Position numbers and translations under genes: made by a program. Below are positions 24,671-35,496 of a DNA stretch of 64,000 bases, one piece after another (position 1 is the stretch's first letter; each line of letters begins with the position of its first letter). This DNA comes from Spinacia oleracea. Taxonomy: Eukaryota; Streptophyta; Magnoliopsida; Caryophyllales; Amaranthaceae. The DNA is taken from assembly GCF_020520425.1 (NCBI RefSeq), contig NC_079492.1:141612361-141676360 (forward strand), given 5' to 3'. The notes under the pieces were generated by a model that was given only the letters and a program-made list of their open reading frames with translations, was not told where the DNA came from and searched no databases.

Positions 24671-25413
24671 CATTGCTTCGTGCATGCAAGTTATATGAAC
24701 GAATCGCATAAAAATTTAAAATTTATATTTTAAAATTAATGACAAATTAATAAATAATATTAATTTCATAATTTTAGGGCGAAAAATCGAAAATTTATTA
24801 TCCAATTGATTTCCGATTGTTATGGATTCAAGTCTATGTCATAAAAATTTAAAATTTATCGTAAATTTACAATTTTTATGGTGGTTTTTAATCATAGGTT
24901 TCTAATTAAATTACGATTAATTATGAAAATCAAATTAATTCTAAATTATTCTAATTTTCAACAAATTAATCATAATTACAAATTAGATTGCATAATTAAC
25001 AAGACTAGGCATTCAAACTTGTTAAACATATGCAGTAGGTCAATTAAAAATTCAAGATTTATCAACAAGTATCGCAAATATTTAATTTAACATCTTAAAT
25101 TTACGAAATTTTGCATTCGAAAAACTAAAACCTTCGAAAAGTCATAGTTAGGCTTCGAATTTTAGAATTCTGGGTTCGGCAGAAAAATACTTTTTTTGTC
25201 AAAATTTTAGAATGCCTTTTACATGCGGAATTGACACAAAAATCACTCAATTCGGATGAGTAACGAAGAAACTGCCGAAAAACTGCGTACGTATAATTAA
25301 ATAAACGCAATTTGCAATTAATTAACAATTACGAAAATTAATCACCCCTTTTAATTCTTGAAAATTTGTAATATTTAACCATGTTCATGCAATTTAGATT
25401 ATGAAAATAATAA

Positions 25414-25429
25414 GGGGCTCGTGATACCA
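25414..25429 (-). other. Primer binding site of the inner element
   Basis: TGGTATCACGAGCCCC on the minus strand, identical to the outer copy, adjoining the LTR that starts at 25431. Confidence 0.75.
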
Positions 25430-25430
25430 C

Positions 25431-26859
25431 TGTTAGGTTATGATACATATGACAATTCATAAATCATGCGGAAAAACCATAAACCCAGGAAAACATATTA
25501 TTTACACATAATCATTTAGCATAGATTAGATGCATACTCTTTGTTGCGTGCCTTCCCTAGCTGCGCCCGAACCGAACAAGAACAAGTCTTTAGGACTCCA
25601 AGTGTCGTCCCTCCGTAGATAGTCCACAGCACGTCCGGATCCGCCTTAAGATTGACCAACTAGAATCGCCCTTAAGGTACTATTATTTTCGGCACTTTAT
25701 AGGAAAATGTGTGACTGAATTTTTCTCTCAAAAACTCACTTTGAATACTTTGAAACTTGTGTTATAAATTGTGAGCCCTAGCCTCATATTTATAGCGGTA
25801 TGGAAAGGGAATCGAAATCCTATTCAGATACAAATTAATCAAACCTAGAATCCTACAAGAACTCTAATTTAATTAATTTATCAAATAGAATTAGAAATTT
25901 AATCATTAACCGAACTCTGCATGTTTTAGGAAACGTGCACGAACACAAACACTTGCACACACACGCACGGCAGCCACGATGGGCCTCATGCGTGCGCGCG
26001 AGCAGCAGCCCACTCAGCGCCCGCGCGCGCTGCGCGTGCTGTGCGCGCTGTGCGCTGCGCGTGCTGTGCGCGCTGTGCGCGCTGCGCGCAGCCTGCTGGG
26101 CCTGGCCTTGCGCTGGGCCTGGCGTGGCTGTTTGTGCGGCGCGCTTGGCTTGCTGGGCGATGGCCTGGCTTCGTGCTGGGCCTCGTCCGGCAGGCCTCGT
26201 CCGATGCTTATTCGTACGATGCGCTTCCGATTAAATTTTCCGATTCCGGAATTCATTTCCGATACGAACAATATTTAATATTTCCGATTCCGGAATTAAT
26301 TTCCGTTTCGAACAAATATTTAATATTTCCGTTTCCGGAATTATTTTCCGATTCCGGTAATATTTCCGATTCTGACAATATTTCCGTTTCCGGCAATATT
26401 TCCGATTCTGGCAATATTTCCATTTCCGATAATATTTTCCGACACGTACCATGTTTCCGTTTCCGGCAACATCTACGACTTGGATAATATTTATATTTCC
26501 GATATGATCCATATTTCCGTTTCCGGCAATATCATCGTTTCCGGAGTATTCATTCCTTGCCTGTGACGATCTTAGCTCCCACTGAAACCAAGATCCGTCG
26601 GTTCCGAATATTCATAGATGGAGTATTTAATGCTATTAAATACTTGATCCGTTTACGTACTTTTTGTGTGACCCTACGGGTTCAGTCAAGAGTAAGCTGT
26701 GGATTAATATCATTAATTCCACTTGAACTGAAGCGGCCTCTAGCTAGGCATTCAGCTCACTTGATCTCACTGAATTATTAACTTGTTAATTAATACTGAA
26801 CCGCATTTATTAGACTTAACATAGAATGCATACTTGGACCAAGGGCATTATTTCCTTCA
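25431..26859 (-). repeat. 5' LTR of the inner element
   Basis: 1,429 bp, with intact TG and CA ends, TATAAATA at 25787-25794 on the minus strand and the TTCCG repeat tract. Followed directly by CTGGC and the remainder of the outer LTR. Confidence 0.9.
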
Positions 26860-27554
26860 CTGGCTTCGTGCTGGGCCCTCGTCCGGCAGGCCTCGTCCGA
26901 TGCTTATTCGTACGATACGCTTCCGATTAAATTTCCGATTCCGGAATTCATTTCCGATACGAACAATATTTAACATTTCCGATTCCGGAATTAATTTCCG
27001 TTTCGAACAAATATTTAATATTTCCGTTTCCGGAATTATTTTCCGATTCCGATAATATTTCCGATTCTGACAATATTTCCGTTTCCGGCAATATTTCCGA
27101 TTCTGGCAATATTTCCATTTCCGATAATATTTTCCGATACGTACCATGTTTCCGTTTCCGGCAACATCTACGACTTGGATAATATTTATATTTCCGATAC
27201 GATCCATATTTCCGTTTCCGGCAATATCATCGTTTCCGGAGTATTCATTTCTTGCCTGTGACGATCTCAACTCCCACTGAAACCAAGATCCGTCGATTCC
27301 GAATATTCATAGATGGAGTATTTAATGCCATTAAATACTTGATCCGTTTACGTACTATTTGTGTGACCCTACGGGTTCAGTCAAGAGTAAGCTGTGGATT
27401 AATATCATTAATTCCACTTGAACTGAAGCGGCCTCTAGCTAGGCATTCAGCTCACTTGATCTCACTGAATTATTAACTTGTTAATTAATACTGAACCGCA
27501 TTTATTAGACTTATCATAGAATGCATACTTGGACCAAGGGCATTATTTCCTTCA
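26860..27554 (-). repeat. 5' LTR of the outer element, second piece
   Basis: 695 bp that restart with the duplicated CTGGC and match 7414-8108 with about one substitution. The two pieces minus the 5-bp duplication total 1,430 bp, exactly the length of the partner LTR. It ends TTCCTTCA next to ATTAG. Confidence 0.9.
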
Positions 27555-27559
27555 ATTAG

Positions 27560-28302
27560 TTGGCTTGAAGAAGTTTGCAATCACAATAACTACTTGAACA
27601 GTGAAACTTTTGTGATAAAGCAGATATATAAGGAGATAAAAGGCGTTGACAGTCGAGTTCCTTGGCGGAAAATACTGTGTAATACTCCCGCACCACCAAA
27701 ATGCATCTTTATTTGCTGGCTTGCTATTCTAGGAAGACTGGCTACATGTGATAGATTGGCTAAATTTGGAGTGCAGTGCTCAGATTTATGTGGCTTATGT
27801 GGTAGTGTTGGTGAGACGTTGAATCATTTATTCTTTGATTGTTCTGTTAGTGCTGCAGTTTGGGGCAAGATTTTGGTCTGGTTAGGTTATTCTAGGAAAC
27901 CATAGAATTGGCAACAGGAAATGCAAAGAGTTAACAGTGAATTCAACAAAAACAATGCTACACACCAACTCTATAGATTGGCTCTAGTTATTTCTGTTTA
28001 CCATCTGTGGAAAGAGAGAAACAATAGAGTTTTCAGGAAGAATCTACAAACTGTTGAGGGTCTTGTTAGACAAATACAATACATGGTTTGTATTAGAATT
28101 TTCAATGTACACAAGCTATGTAAGGTAGCTAATAGATTGGTTTAGGTTTGTTTGGTTGTTCTCTCTAGGTGGGGAGCCTTCCTAGAAGGGTTGCCTCTCT
28201 AGTCTTGACAACTCTCTCCTTGTTTTTGGTGTTTTGCTGGTCTTTTTTTCCAGCTTTGATAAATAAAAAAGCATAGAAGGAAAATTTATCAAAAAAAAAA
28301 AA
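27560..28302 (+). pseudogene. LINE 3' portion: zinc-finger (zf-RVT) region and poly(A) end
   Basis: This continues the LINE interrupted at 6678. Translation gives W-L-E-E-V, FVIKQIYKEIKG, VPWRKILCNTPAPPKCIFI, LGRLATCDRLAKFG and CGLCGSVGETLNHLFFDCSV, the Cys/His zf-RVT domain at the C-terminus of plant LINE proteins. An in-frame TAG at 27903-27905 (RKP then stop then NWQQEMQ) breaks it; the frame goes on with HLWKERNNRVF to a stop at 28143-28145. The 3' end is a GATAAATAAAAAAGC-type tail and an A-run ending at 28302. Confidence 0.82.
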
Positions 28303-28429
28303 GTTGGCTCGATATATGTAAGTTATCTATTTTTTAGTGATCTTTTATTTTAATAAAAAATATTTATTCAAAATCACTAATAATGTATAAAGGTAATCAT
28401 TTAACCTTTAAAAGATTCAACAACTTTTG

Positions 28430-28645
28430 TGTAAGACCGCCTTACAGAAAAGACCGCTTTGATTGTTTAACTAATTAACTAATTAATTTTAGTACTTAAC
28501 TAATAAGATTTAGTGCTTAACTAATTAGTTCTACTGTTTAACTAATTGTTATCAGTGCGTAACTAATTAGTTCAAGTGCTTAACTATTTGATTCAATTGC
28601 TTAGTTTATAGGACACCAATGCGGTCTTTTATATAAAAGTTTGTA
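28430..28645. repeat. Short inverted-repeat element with internal tandem repeats
   Basis: The left end (ACAACTTTTGTGTAAGACCG, AAGACCGCTTTGATTG) is mirrored at the right (CAATGCGGTCTTTTATATAA, AAGTTTGT). Between them, at 28460-28612, about five units of 25-30 bp of the form AGTGCTTAACTAATTAGTTC repeat. The MULE at 28646 has inserted at its right end. Confidence 0.55.
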
Positions 28646-30064
28646 CGGTTTTTTCATGAAATGCCCCTGAGGTTTCACGAAACGCACCAAATACACCCGC
28701 GCGTTTCGAATCACATAATATACCCCTATTTAAACTTAAAGTGCACCAAATGCCCTAGACTTAACGCCGTTAATACTCCGTTAGCATTATTGTACCTTTG
28801 TATCCTTACTCACCCAATATTTTACATTTAACTATTTTTTAAAAAAACAAAATTCCTCCTCTCCTCCTCTTCTTCTTCTTCTTCTCTCTCCTCTCCTCCT
28901 CTTCTTCTGCCATTTTTCTTCTCGATTCTTTCTTTTGATATTTGCAAGTATGCAACAACACAAAGGGTATGAGAGATAGAAGTTGTAGATTACCAAAAAA
29001 AAAAAGTTACAGAAAAGTAGTAAGCTAGTGTCAAGCTCTCTCGATGACTCGATCTCTTTAATCTGCAGCCCACTTTATTATTATTTCCATTTTTGGAAAT
29101 TAAGTTATTGGTATCATTGAATTTTTGCAATTGACAACCTGCAAAGAGAAATTTCATTGTTGTTGACAAGATTGATAATCTGACATTTTGTATGTTTTTG
29201 AAGATGATTGAGTCTGGTATAAACCAAAGGTATGACCTTTCATTTGTTAATGGAGATGCATGTTGTGGGAGGAGAAGAGGATTAGAATTGCGTATGCAAA
29301 TTAGAATCGCGGATAGAGGGTCGACTTTAATCTGATTTATTCAGATGAAGAAACCGTTAATTCTATTATAACCCAGGATGATTTTTGCATTCTTGTTTGA
29401 TTTTTCAATTCAATTTTGCATTCCATTATGGCTGAAATCGAAGAATTGGGGCTTAAAACGTCCCAGAAATTGATTCAATTAAGGCTGCAAAGAAAGCAAT
29501 GAAAGATAAGGAGAGAGAAAGGAACAGAAGAGAGAAAAGGAGCCGCCCCCACCGCCGCAACCCTTTCCCTCATCTGTTACTTCCGCCGAAACCTCCGCCG
29601 TTACAGTATCATCATCACCATTCGTCATCGTCTTAATCTTTCCCTTCTTCATCAAACTTCAATTCATGTTCACGATTTCAATTCACTCGAAAATCTGGGT
29701 TCGAATATTTGGGGGTTTGAGTTAGCAATTGATATTTGATGAAGATGGTTTGAAGAAAGGAAAAATTGTGGTTGGTTTCACCATAAAAAAAGGGACTTGA
29801 GATTGAGAGGAGAGTGAGAGAAGAGAGGAGATTTAGAGTTAATTAGGGTTCATTAGGTGTTATTTAGGATTAATTAGGCTAATTAGTATTTAATTAGGAT
29901 TAGTCGGATAAATTAAGAGTTAATGTTAACGGAGTTAGACTTCCGTTAAGTCTAGGGGCATTTGGTGCATTTAAGTTTAAATAGGGGTATATTATGTGAT
30001 TTGAAATGCGCAGGTATATTTGGTGCGTTTTGTGAAACCTCAGGGGTATTTCATGAAAAAACCG
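28646..30064. mobile_element. Non-autonomous MULE-like element
   Basis: Terminal inverted repeats of about 145 bp begin CGGTTTTTTCATGAAAT at the left and end ATTTCATGAAAAAACCG at the right. Flanks AAGTTTGTA (28637-28645) and AAATTTGTA (30065-30073) are a 9-bp target duplication with one mismatch. Long TIRs and 9-bp duplication are Mutator-like traits. The 1.1 kb interior has no transposase. It carries CTCCTC/TTCTTC runs and GC-rich gene-like stretches (29540-29640, with GCCGCCCCCACCGCCGCAAC), suggesting captured host sequence. Confidence 0.8.
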
Positions 30065-30073
30065 AAATTTGTA

Positions 30074-30757
30074 TATAAAAGGTTTATCCTTCAGATATTT
30101 TTCTCATAATATAAAAGTTAATAAAAATTAAAGTTAATAAAAAAAACTTGATAAAGGTTTTCTTGGCTTAACTTTCTAAAACTTAGTTTTGTTGTAAATT
30201 GTTATCTTATTTGAATTTATTTAAACATAACTTAACTTACTTTATTTATCTCTTTTGGGAAAAATACATTCTAATATATATCCTTATTACTCCATGTAAA
30301 AATTTATCAATATCGAAAAAACAAGGAATTATAAAAAGAAAATACACACAAAAGAAAGATAAACATAGTATGGAAGTTTTTTTTTGTTTTTTTTTTCACA
30401 TACCATAGCAGGGAATTCAATGATTAAAATTAATCAAGAAGAAAGAAGTTATGAGGTTAAGGACAAAGTAGAAAGACTTTGATTTTGTCCAAATGCAATC
30501 TTCGTTTCTTGATAACAAAGAATCGTCGAGATATCCAAATGATATAGGCTGGCTAATATAGTCCTGCATTTTCATTTAAAGTGTGGTCTTTTTTCTTTTA
30601 CTTTCCTACTCGGTAACTCTGTTATGTCAAAAAAAAAAAAAAAAAAAAAAAGGCTCTATATCATTGCAACCCTACACATCGCCTACATGAATTAGTGAAC
30701 GACAAATCAATATTAACTAGTTAGATTAGACCAAAATTATGTTTACCCAAAAAAAGA
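30074..30757. other. Intergenic stretch, AT-rich
   Basis: No coding or element structure recognised. A run of 23 A residues at about 30629-30651 could be the tail of an old retroposon, but no body is identifiable. Confidence 0.4.
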
Positions 30758-31247
30758 CAAATTATTTTTTACCACCTACAAAAATCAAAAAATTATTTTT
30801 TATCACCTAAAAAATTAAAACTTGTATTTTACCACCTAAAAAAATTAAAACTTGTTTTACCACCTGAAAGGGAAAAAACATATTAAACCTTTATGTATGG
30901 CTACCTAATTCAATTTTTCTCCAATTTTTTACACTCCCTATGTGATTTTCCTTAACTCTTTCACCCTTCTCTCTTTACTTTCATTAAAAAAAAAATCAAT
31001 TTTGTGAATTAATGATGGTGAAAAATTATGTAAATTCATAGAACACAAGGAAGTTGGGAAGATGAGAGAGTTAAATACATGAAATCGTGGAAGAATAGAA
31101 CATATAAGAAGTATTAACGTTATTGTGGACCCCTACATAACATAATCATATATTTTTCCATTTTTCAGGTGGTAAAAAACAAGTTTAATTTTTTTTAGGT
31201 GGTAAAATACAATTTTTTGACTTTTTTAGGTGGTAAAAATAATTTAT
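30758..31247. mobile_element. Inverted-repeat element with TTTTACCACCT repeats
   Basis: The left arm repeats TTTTTACCACCTA about four times with short A-rich spacers (30761-30875); the right arm is its reverse complement (AGGTGGTAAAA, 31166-31240). Both flanks contain CCAAAAAAGA-like sequence, so a target duplication is possible but its boundaries are blurred by the A runs. The middle has no frame. It is a MULE- or foldback-type MITE. Confidence 0.6.
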
Positions 31248-31360
31248 CCAAAAAAGAATGAAGTAACTAATTTTTTGTTTAAACTAATTAACTTATTAAT
31301 TAAAACTAGTTGCGTTAATTCTCTAGTGTTTATTTTTTTAATTGTGCTTATCCAAAAAGT

Positions 31361-32228
31361 GGAGCGCTAAAAGCCGCCCCACATTACTCAAAACCGCCCC
31401 ATTATTTTACTTTAATATCCTTATATAATGAAACTTTTCTCCCAAATTAATTACCCCATTTATTTTGAAGAGAGAAAGTATCTTCATCCAAACCACCACC
31501 ATACACCCATAAAAAAAATTATTTAAACCAAGCAATTTTATTTGTCAATAAGTACATTAATCAATAAATTAAAAAAATACTAATTTAATTTTGATTCCAC
31601 AAACTTATGCATTTTAAGTTTACACCATGGTAGAGACTTATGCATTTTAAGCTCACACCATGGCATAGACTTATGCATTTTAAGCTCACACCATGGCATA
31701 GACTTATGCATTTTAAGCTCCTGCCATGGTACGAGCTTAAAATTCATAAGTCTGTACCATGGTACAAGCTTAAGATGCATAAGTCTCTTAATCTTTTCTC
31801 CGAAACAAATTACATCAAATTCAACAACAAATCAAAACATTAAATAGTATAGACTTATGAGTTTTGAGCTCCGACCATGGTATACACTTATGAAGTTTAA
31901 GCTCCTTCCATGGTACGAGCTTAAACTACATAAGTCTATACCATGGTCGGAACTCAAAACTCATAAGTCTGTACCATGGTACAAACTAGAAATGCATAAG
32001 TTTCTGAATATTTTTTTCCGAAAAAAAGTCCTCTTGTGAATTTGATGTTCCACCGGTAGTCTCGGCCATGTAAAAATTATTTCACATTATGTTTAGGGTG
32101 GGCGGTAAAAAGGGAAAAGGTAAAGGATAATGGTAAATGCTAAAATGAGGGGGTAAATAAAGGGGGTATATGGGTAAAATATTAGGGCGGTTTTGAGTAA
32201 TATGGGGCGGTAAATAGTAAGCCCCTCT
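31361..32228. mobile_element. Inverted-repeat element with internal palindromic arrays
   Basis: The left end contains GCCGCCCCACATTACTCAAA followed by ACCGCCCC; the right end contains the mirror GGGCGGTTTTGAGTAATATG followed by GGGCGG. The arms are about 60-100 bp and imperfect. Exact ends and target duplication were not resolved. The interior is occupied by the arrays described at 31603-32003. No transposase. Confidence 0.6.
31603..32003. repeat. 33-bp CCATGG repeats arranged as two palindromes
   Basis: A 33-bp unit, ACTTATGCATTTTAAGCTCA followed by CACCATGGCATAG, repeats directly at 31636, 31669 and 31702. The orientation then flips, giving GAGCTTAAAATTCATAAGTC and AAGCTTAAGATGCATAAGTC. 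A second block shows GACTTATGAGTTTTGAGCTC at about 31852 and its exact mirror GAGTT-type arm ending at about 31971. Each unit centres on the palindrome CCATGG. Open frames on both strands are translations of the repeat. Confidence 0.8.
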
Positions 32229-34240
32229 AAAAATGGCACTAGGATGGGTCATTCCGAGACTTGGCACATTGCACGAAGTCGTGGCAATAGGTTGTACTCG
32301 GACATTATTTTTTGAAAAAGCACGACAAGCACAAAACGTTACAACCCGACACTACAAAGTACGTTAAATTAACATTAGGTTTATGAACATAATCATATCA
32401 CAAGGACACGTGAGCTTGGGTCGTGCGGCTCGTGCCTAGCCACCCTTTTCAAAATTTAGTCATAACACGATATGTAGCTAGTTGGTCAAGCCTATTCAAA
32501 ACCAAGACACATGGGCTCAGGCCGATACGGCCCGCAACCATTTTTATATCAATCCGTTGATTTTTCTTATTCAAAATGAATTTAGTTGATTAAAATTGTT
32601 TTCCCTAGTCAAAGTGATTGATAACTAGAAGTGATTGTAGTTGATTAGGAATGAGGATCCCATGCTCCAAATTGATTTTTACTGAATACTCTATAGCTTT
32701 TTGAAGTTGAATGTAATATGTAAATGGTTTACCTCATGTGATCTTTTAGTAATTCTCTCTTCTTTTGCCTTTTTGAATTAAGTTCAAGTCAATGTAGCTA
32801 TTTTTCAACATTATAACTTATTGTGTCCCTTATTGTTGATCGAAATAAAATTGACAAGTGGTGAATCAAATTATATATGGCTTTTAAGTGTACCCCAACT
32901 CTTGAATGAGACATACTTAGAGAAAGATTTGCATTAAATGATGAATTAAGGATCGAAAGTGACTTACTGTCAATTTATCACTAATTAAGGCATTGTTAGT
33001 TCTTTTCAATTAGTATTATTGACTAGTGAAGTCAATTCCAATAGGGAAAAATCAGATTCGGTTAGTAAGTCAGTACTTCATTACCTCGATAATCTATTCA
33101 GAAACGAAGCGAGTATTAGCTTCGATTAGTAATGGTTTAAATTAGGCAGGTTACTATAGTAAAGAGTTGTACGTTGAAAGAGAACACAAAACACAACGCG
33201 TTACTTCTAAATCAAAATATAATAACCCTCTTAGCTTGTTACTTATAGAATTAACAAATTAATTAACGTATGGATATTCTAAAATTATTATTTGTTCATT
33301 TTTATATAAAATATGTGAGTAACAAATGAATTGTTCAAAAAATTAGATTAATACGAAGTATAAAATATCTTGACATATTTTCGAAAGATTAATAAAAAAC
33401 TAGGATATATTTCATGATTTTACAAATATTATTTTTTGAGACATAAAATTACAACAAAAATTTATAGAAGTATTGAAGGTCACATAAATAAGGAATGATA
33501 AAATTTTAATTAAATATACTGAATTTTTTTCAAAAAAATTATTGAAATAATTAAATGAATAAAAAGACAAAAAACTTTTGGCGGAATTCTTTTCAACCGG
33601 TGAATGACGCACTTTTTTGGTGTCTATTCTAGTATAAAAATACGGAGTAACGAATTTCTAACAAGTTGTCACATAATCATTTTCACATGATTATACCACA
33701 ATAATAACTCTTACAAACACGCATAACTACATAAGCATACTCGTGTAAGGTGTACACCTTATTGAAGTAGTTAGTTAATTGACCGAACGAAAGAAGCTTT
33801 AAGTGTCAAAGTATTGACACACCATAGTGACACCTAAAATTATTAAATTAAACCAAAAAGAAATAGCAATAAATGTTGGTATTAGCTAGAAACCCAACCT
33901 AGTTGTAGTTGGCCTTCCTTTCCCATCCTTTTCTCATTAATTGAATTCACATGTTTCTTTCATAATACTCTTGGAATTGGGCATGGATGAGAAATACAAA
34001 TATAATGGATTATTATTAAATAATATGAGGTGGTTGAGAATCTCAAAATAATTTATGAGGATATATATATTGCTACATTTATATTTATTGCCCCCTCTAT
34101 TTTTGAGTGACTCATTTAATGCATTTGATTGTGATTTCATGTTTCACACTCTTTATTTTTATTTTTTATTCATTCTTGAAAGTATCGTAGGTTGGTTGGT
34201 TAACGATGAATTGTACGGTTGATTCATCCGTCTGGATTTA
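32229..34240. other. Intergenic stretch without recognised genes
   Basis: At about 32265-32545 there are GC-richer words (GGGTCGTGCGGCTCGTGCC, GGGCTCAGGCCGATACGGCC) like the subterminal regions of degenerate hAT elements, but I could not pair two ends. The rest is AT-rich with short chance frames. Confidence 0.4.
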
Positions 34241-34593
34241 GGCTCCGTTTGGTAGGGTGTAAAACATTTTCAGGGAAAGTAGTTTTTCTCTGTATTCGAT
34301 TTTACATTGTTTGGTTTGCAAAGGAATGTAAAACTATTTTCCTTGGGAGTAAAGTTGCTCTCTCAATGATGGAAAACCATTTTCCCTTCAAAATGAAGGG
34401 AAAACTGTTTTCCTCCCTTTTGCCTTATCTCTCTTGTACACTCTTCTCACTACTTGCTTACTTTACTTTTCATTTTTCTTACATGCAACCAAACAACGGA
34501 AAACTAAATTTGAAATTGTATTTTCCATCGTAAATTGTTTTCCATGAAAATCATTTTACACTGAAAATGCTTTACACCCAACCAAACGGAGCC
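34241..34593. mobile_element. Tourist-like (PIF/Harbinger) MITE
   Basis: 353 bp with TIRs GGCTCCGTTTGGTAGGGTGT and ACACCCAACCAAACGGAGCC and the 3-bp target duplication TTA at both sides (34238-34240, 34594-34596). The interior repeats GGAAAA and TTTTCC words and is itself partly inverted. The 104-codon frame across it is incidental. Confidence 0.85.
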
Positions 34594-34860
34594 TTAGTCG
34601 TCATGTCTCTAGAAGCTAGTCTAGGGTTCACTATTAATAAAACTATTAGCTCTTGAGATGGAGGGATGAAATCGGAATATATATAGTTTTAGTCATTGTT
34701 AATTGATTAGCAATAATTGGGAAATTCAATTGTCCTTTTATTGTTCCTTTTTATCCAGAATTTAATTAACTTAACAATGTACTCTTGTCTTTCCTCTTTA
34801 TTATTTCATACTAGCAAAGAGACAATGTACTAATTGGTACCAATCATGTAATTCTCTTGA

Positions 34861-34979
34861 GTTACCGACGAGCGCCTAGTGGTTAAGACTGAAAGCATGT
34901 GTAACACGGGTTTTAGGTTTGAATCCTCCACTCTCATTAGTAATTTGTATTTCTCGTGTGGCTCGTTTGCACCAAAACG
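34861..34979 (+). mobile_element. 119-bp tRNA-derived SINE
   Basis: An A-box-like segment (GCGCCTAGTGGTTAAGAC) and a B-box-like segment (GGTTTGAATCC) lie about 45 bp apart, as in a Pol III tRNA-type promoter. The segment is flanked by a perfect 14-bp direct repeat TGTAATTCTCTTGA (34847-34860 and 34980-34993), a target duplication typical of LINE-machinery insertion. There is no poly(A) or poly(T) tail. Confidence 0.75.
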
Positions 34980-34993
34980 TGTAATTCTCTTGA

Positions 34994-35494
34994 TATCTTA
35001 CGTCTACATTTTCGGACTGGATGATCCTGACTAATCTTTATCCACCATCTAAATTACGTACGCAGTATATTATTGACAAGATAAGTTCATATTTTGAAGA
35101 AAAATGAATCACGACAATTAAGCTTTTACATAAAATTAACAAGAATGAAAGAATTTTTTTTTTTATATATATTTTTTAGTATTTACGGAGTGACCACTTT
35201 CGCACTTACAATTATACCCCTGTTTGAGTTCCCCAAACTCATTTTCTTTACTATCAAAATTTACCACTACATAAGCAATACTTCCAACATTAACAACAAA
35301 GAGACTACATGCCACAAGTCGCAAAAACAAAAAAGAAACGTGAATACAATCACGCAATGTACAGCAAATTAATTGCTGGTAGAAGAAAGTAGATGGATTA
35401 CTTGAACTGTATTGTAACCTGTAGAAGATGTATGACTTGACAAGTTAAGATGTACTCCATTGTTGGATAACTCTAGATTACGCTATCAAATTAA
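34994..35494. other. AT-rich intergenic stretch
   Basis: Nothing recognisable. The 92-codon plus-strand frame (35094-35372) and its minus-strand shadow look like chance frames: no domain, biased to Ile/Phe/Asn/Thr as in AT-rich noise. Confidence 0.4.
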
Positions 35495-35496
35495 TA

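Larger units (their letters stand above)
17896..25413 (-). mobile_element. Internal domain of the inner element, without intact genes
   Basis: About 7.5 kb that parallels 8109-15696 closely, with scattered substitutions and small indels. It also lacks long frames. Contents are the same: reverse-transcriptase relic (20176-20424), short direct repeats of TCACTATTTAATAGAAGAAT near 20605-20690, and the GC-rich leader (24105-24670). Confidence 0.75.
16437..26859 (-). mobile_element. Inner copy of the same copia-type family
   Basis: A 10.4 kb element inserted into the 5' LTR of the outer element, bounded by CTGGC at 16432-16436 and 26860-26864. LTRs are 16437-17881 and 25431-26859, internal domain 17882-25430, same minus orientation. 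Both LTRs carry shared variants absent from the outer pair (for example GACAATTCATAAATC and GGAAAAACCATAAACCC near the TG end), so it belongs to a sister subfamily. Like the outer copy it has no intact gag or pol. Confidence 0.9.
6679..27554 (-). mobile_element. Outer copia-type LTR element, split by an inner copy
   Basis: A 20,876-bp insertion in the LINE is bounded by the 5-bp target duplication ATTAG (6674-6678 and 27555-27559) and begins TG / ends CA. The outer element comprises an LTR at 6679-8108, an internal domain at 8109-15696, and a second LTR in two pieces (15697-16436 and 26860-27554) interrupted by another element of the same family. The PPT lies next to the left LTR and the PBS next to the right one, so it reads on the minus strand. 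Without the inner copy it is about 10.45 kb. The two LTRs differ at about four positions of 1,430 by eye. No intact gag or pol is present. Confidence 0.9.

Noticed and set aside
31580..32039. Short frames reading MHFKLTPWHRL repeats on both strands
   Set aside because: They are the 33-bp repeat read in frame; the same happens on the opposite strand because the units are palindromic.
34219..34533. A 104-codon plus-strand frame
   Set aside because: It crosses the end of a Tourist-like MITE and is made of its TTTTCC/GGAAAA words.
34861..34979. A functional tRNA gene
   Set aside because: The A- and B-box-like parts exist, but no cloverleaf with acceptor stem and anticodon arm can be drawn, and the flanking 14-bp duplication shows a retroposed copy.
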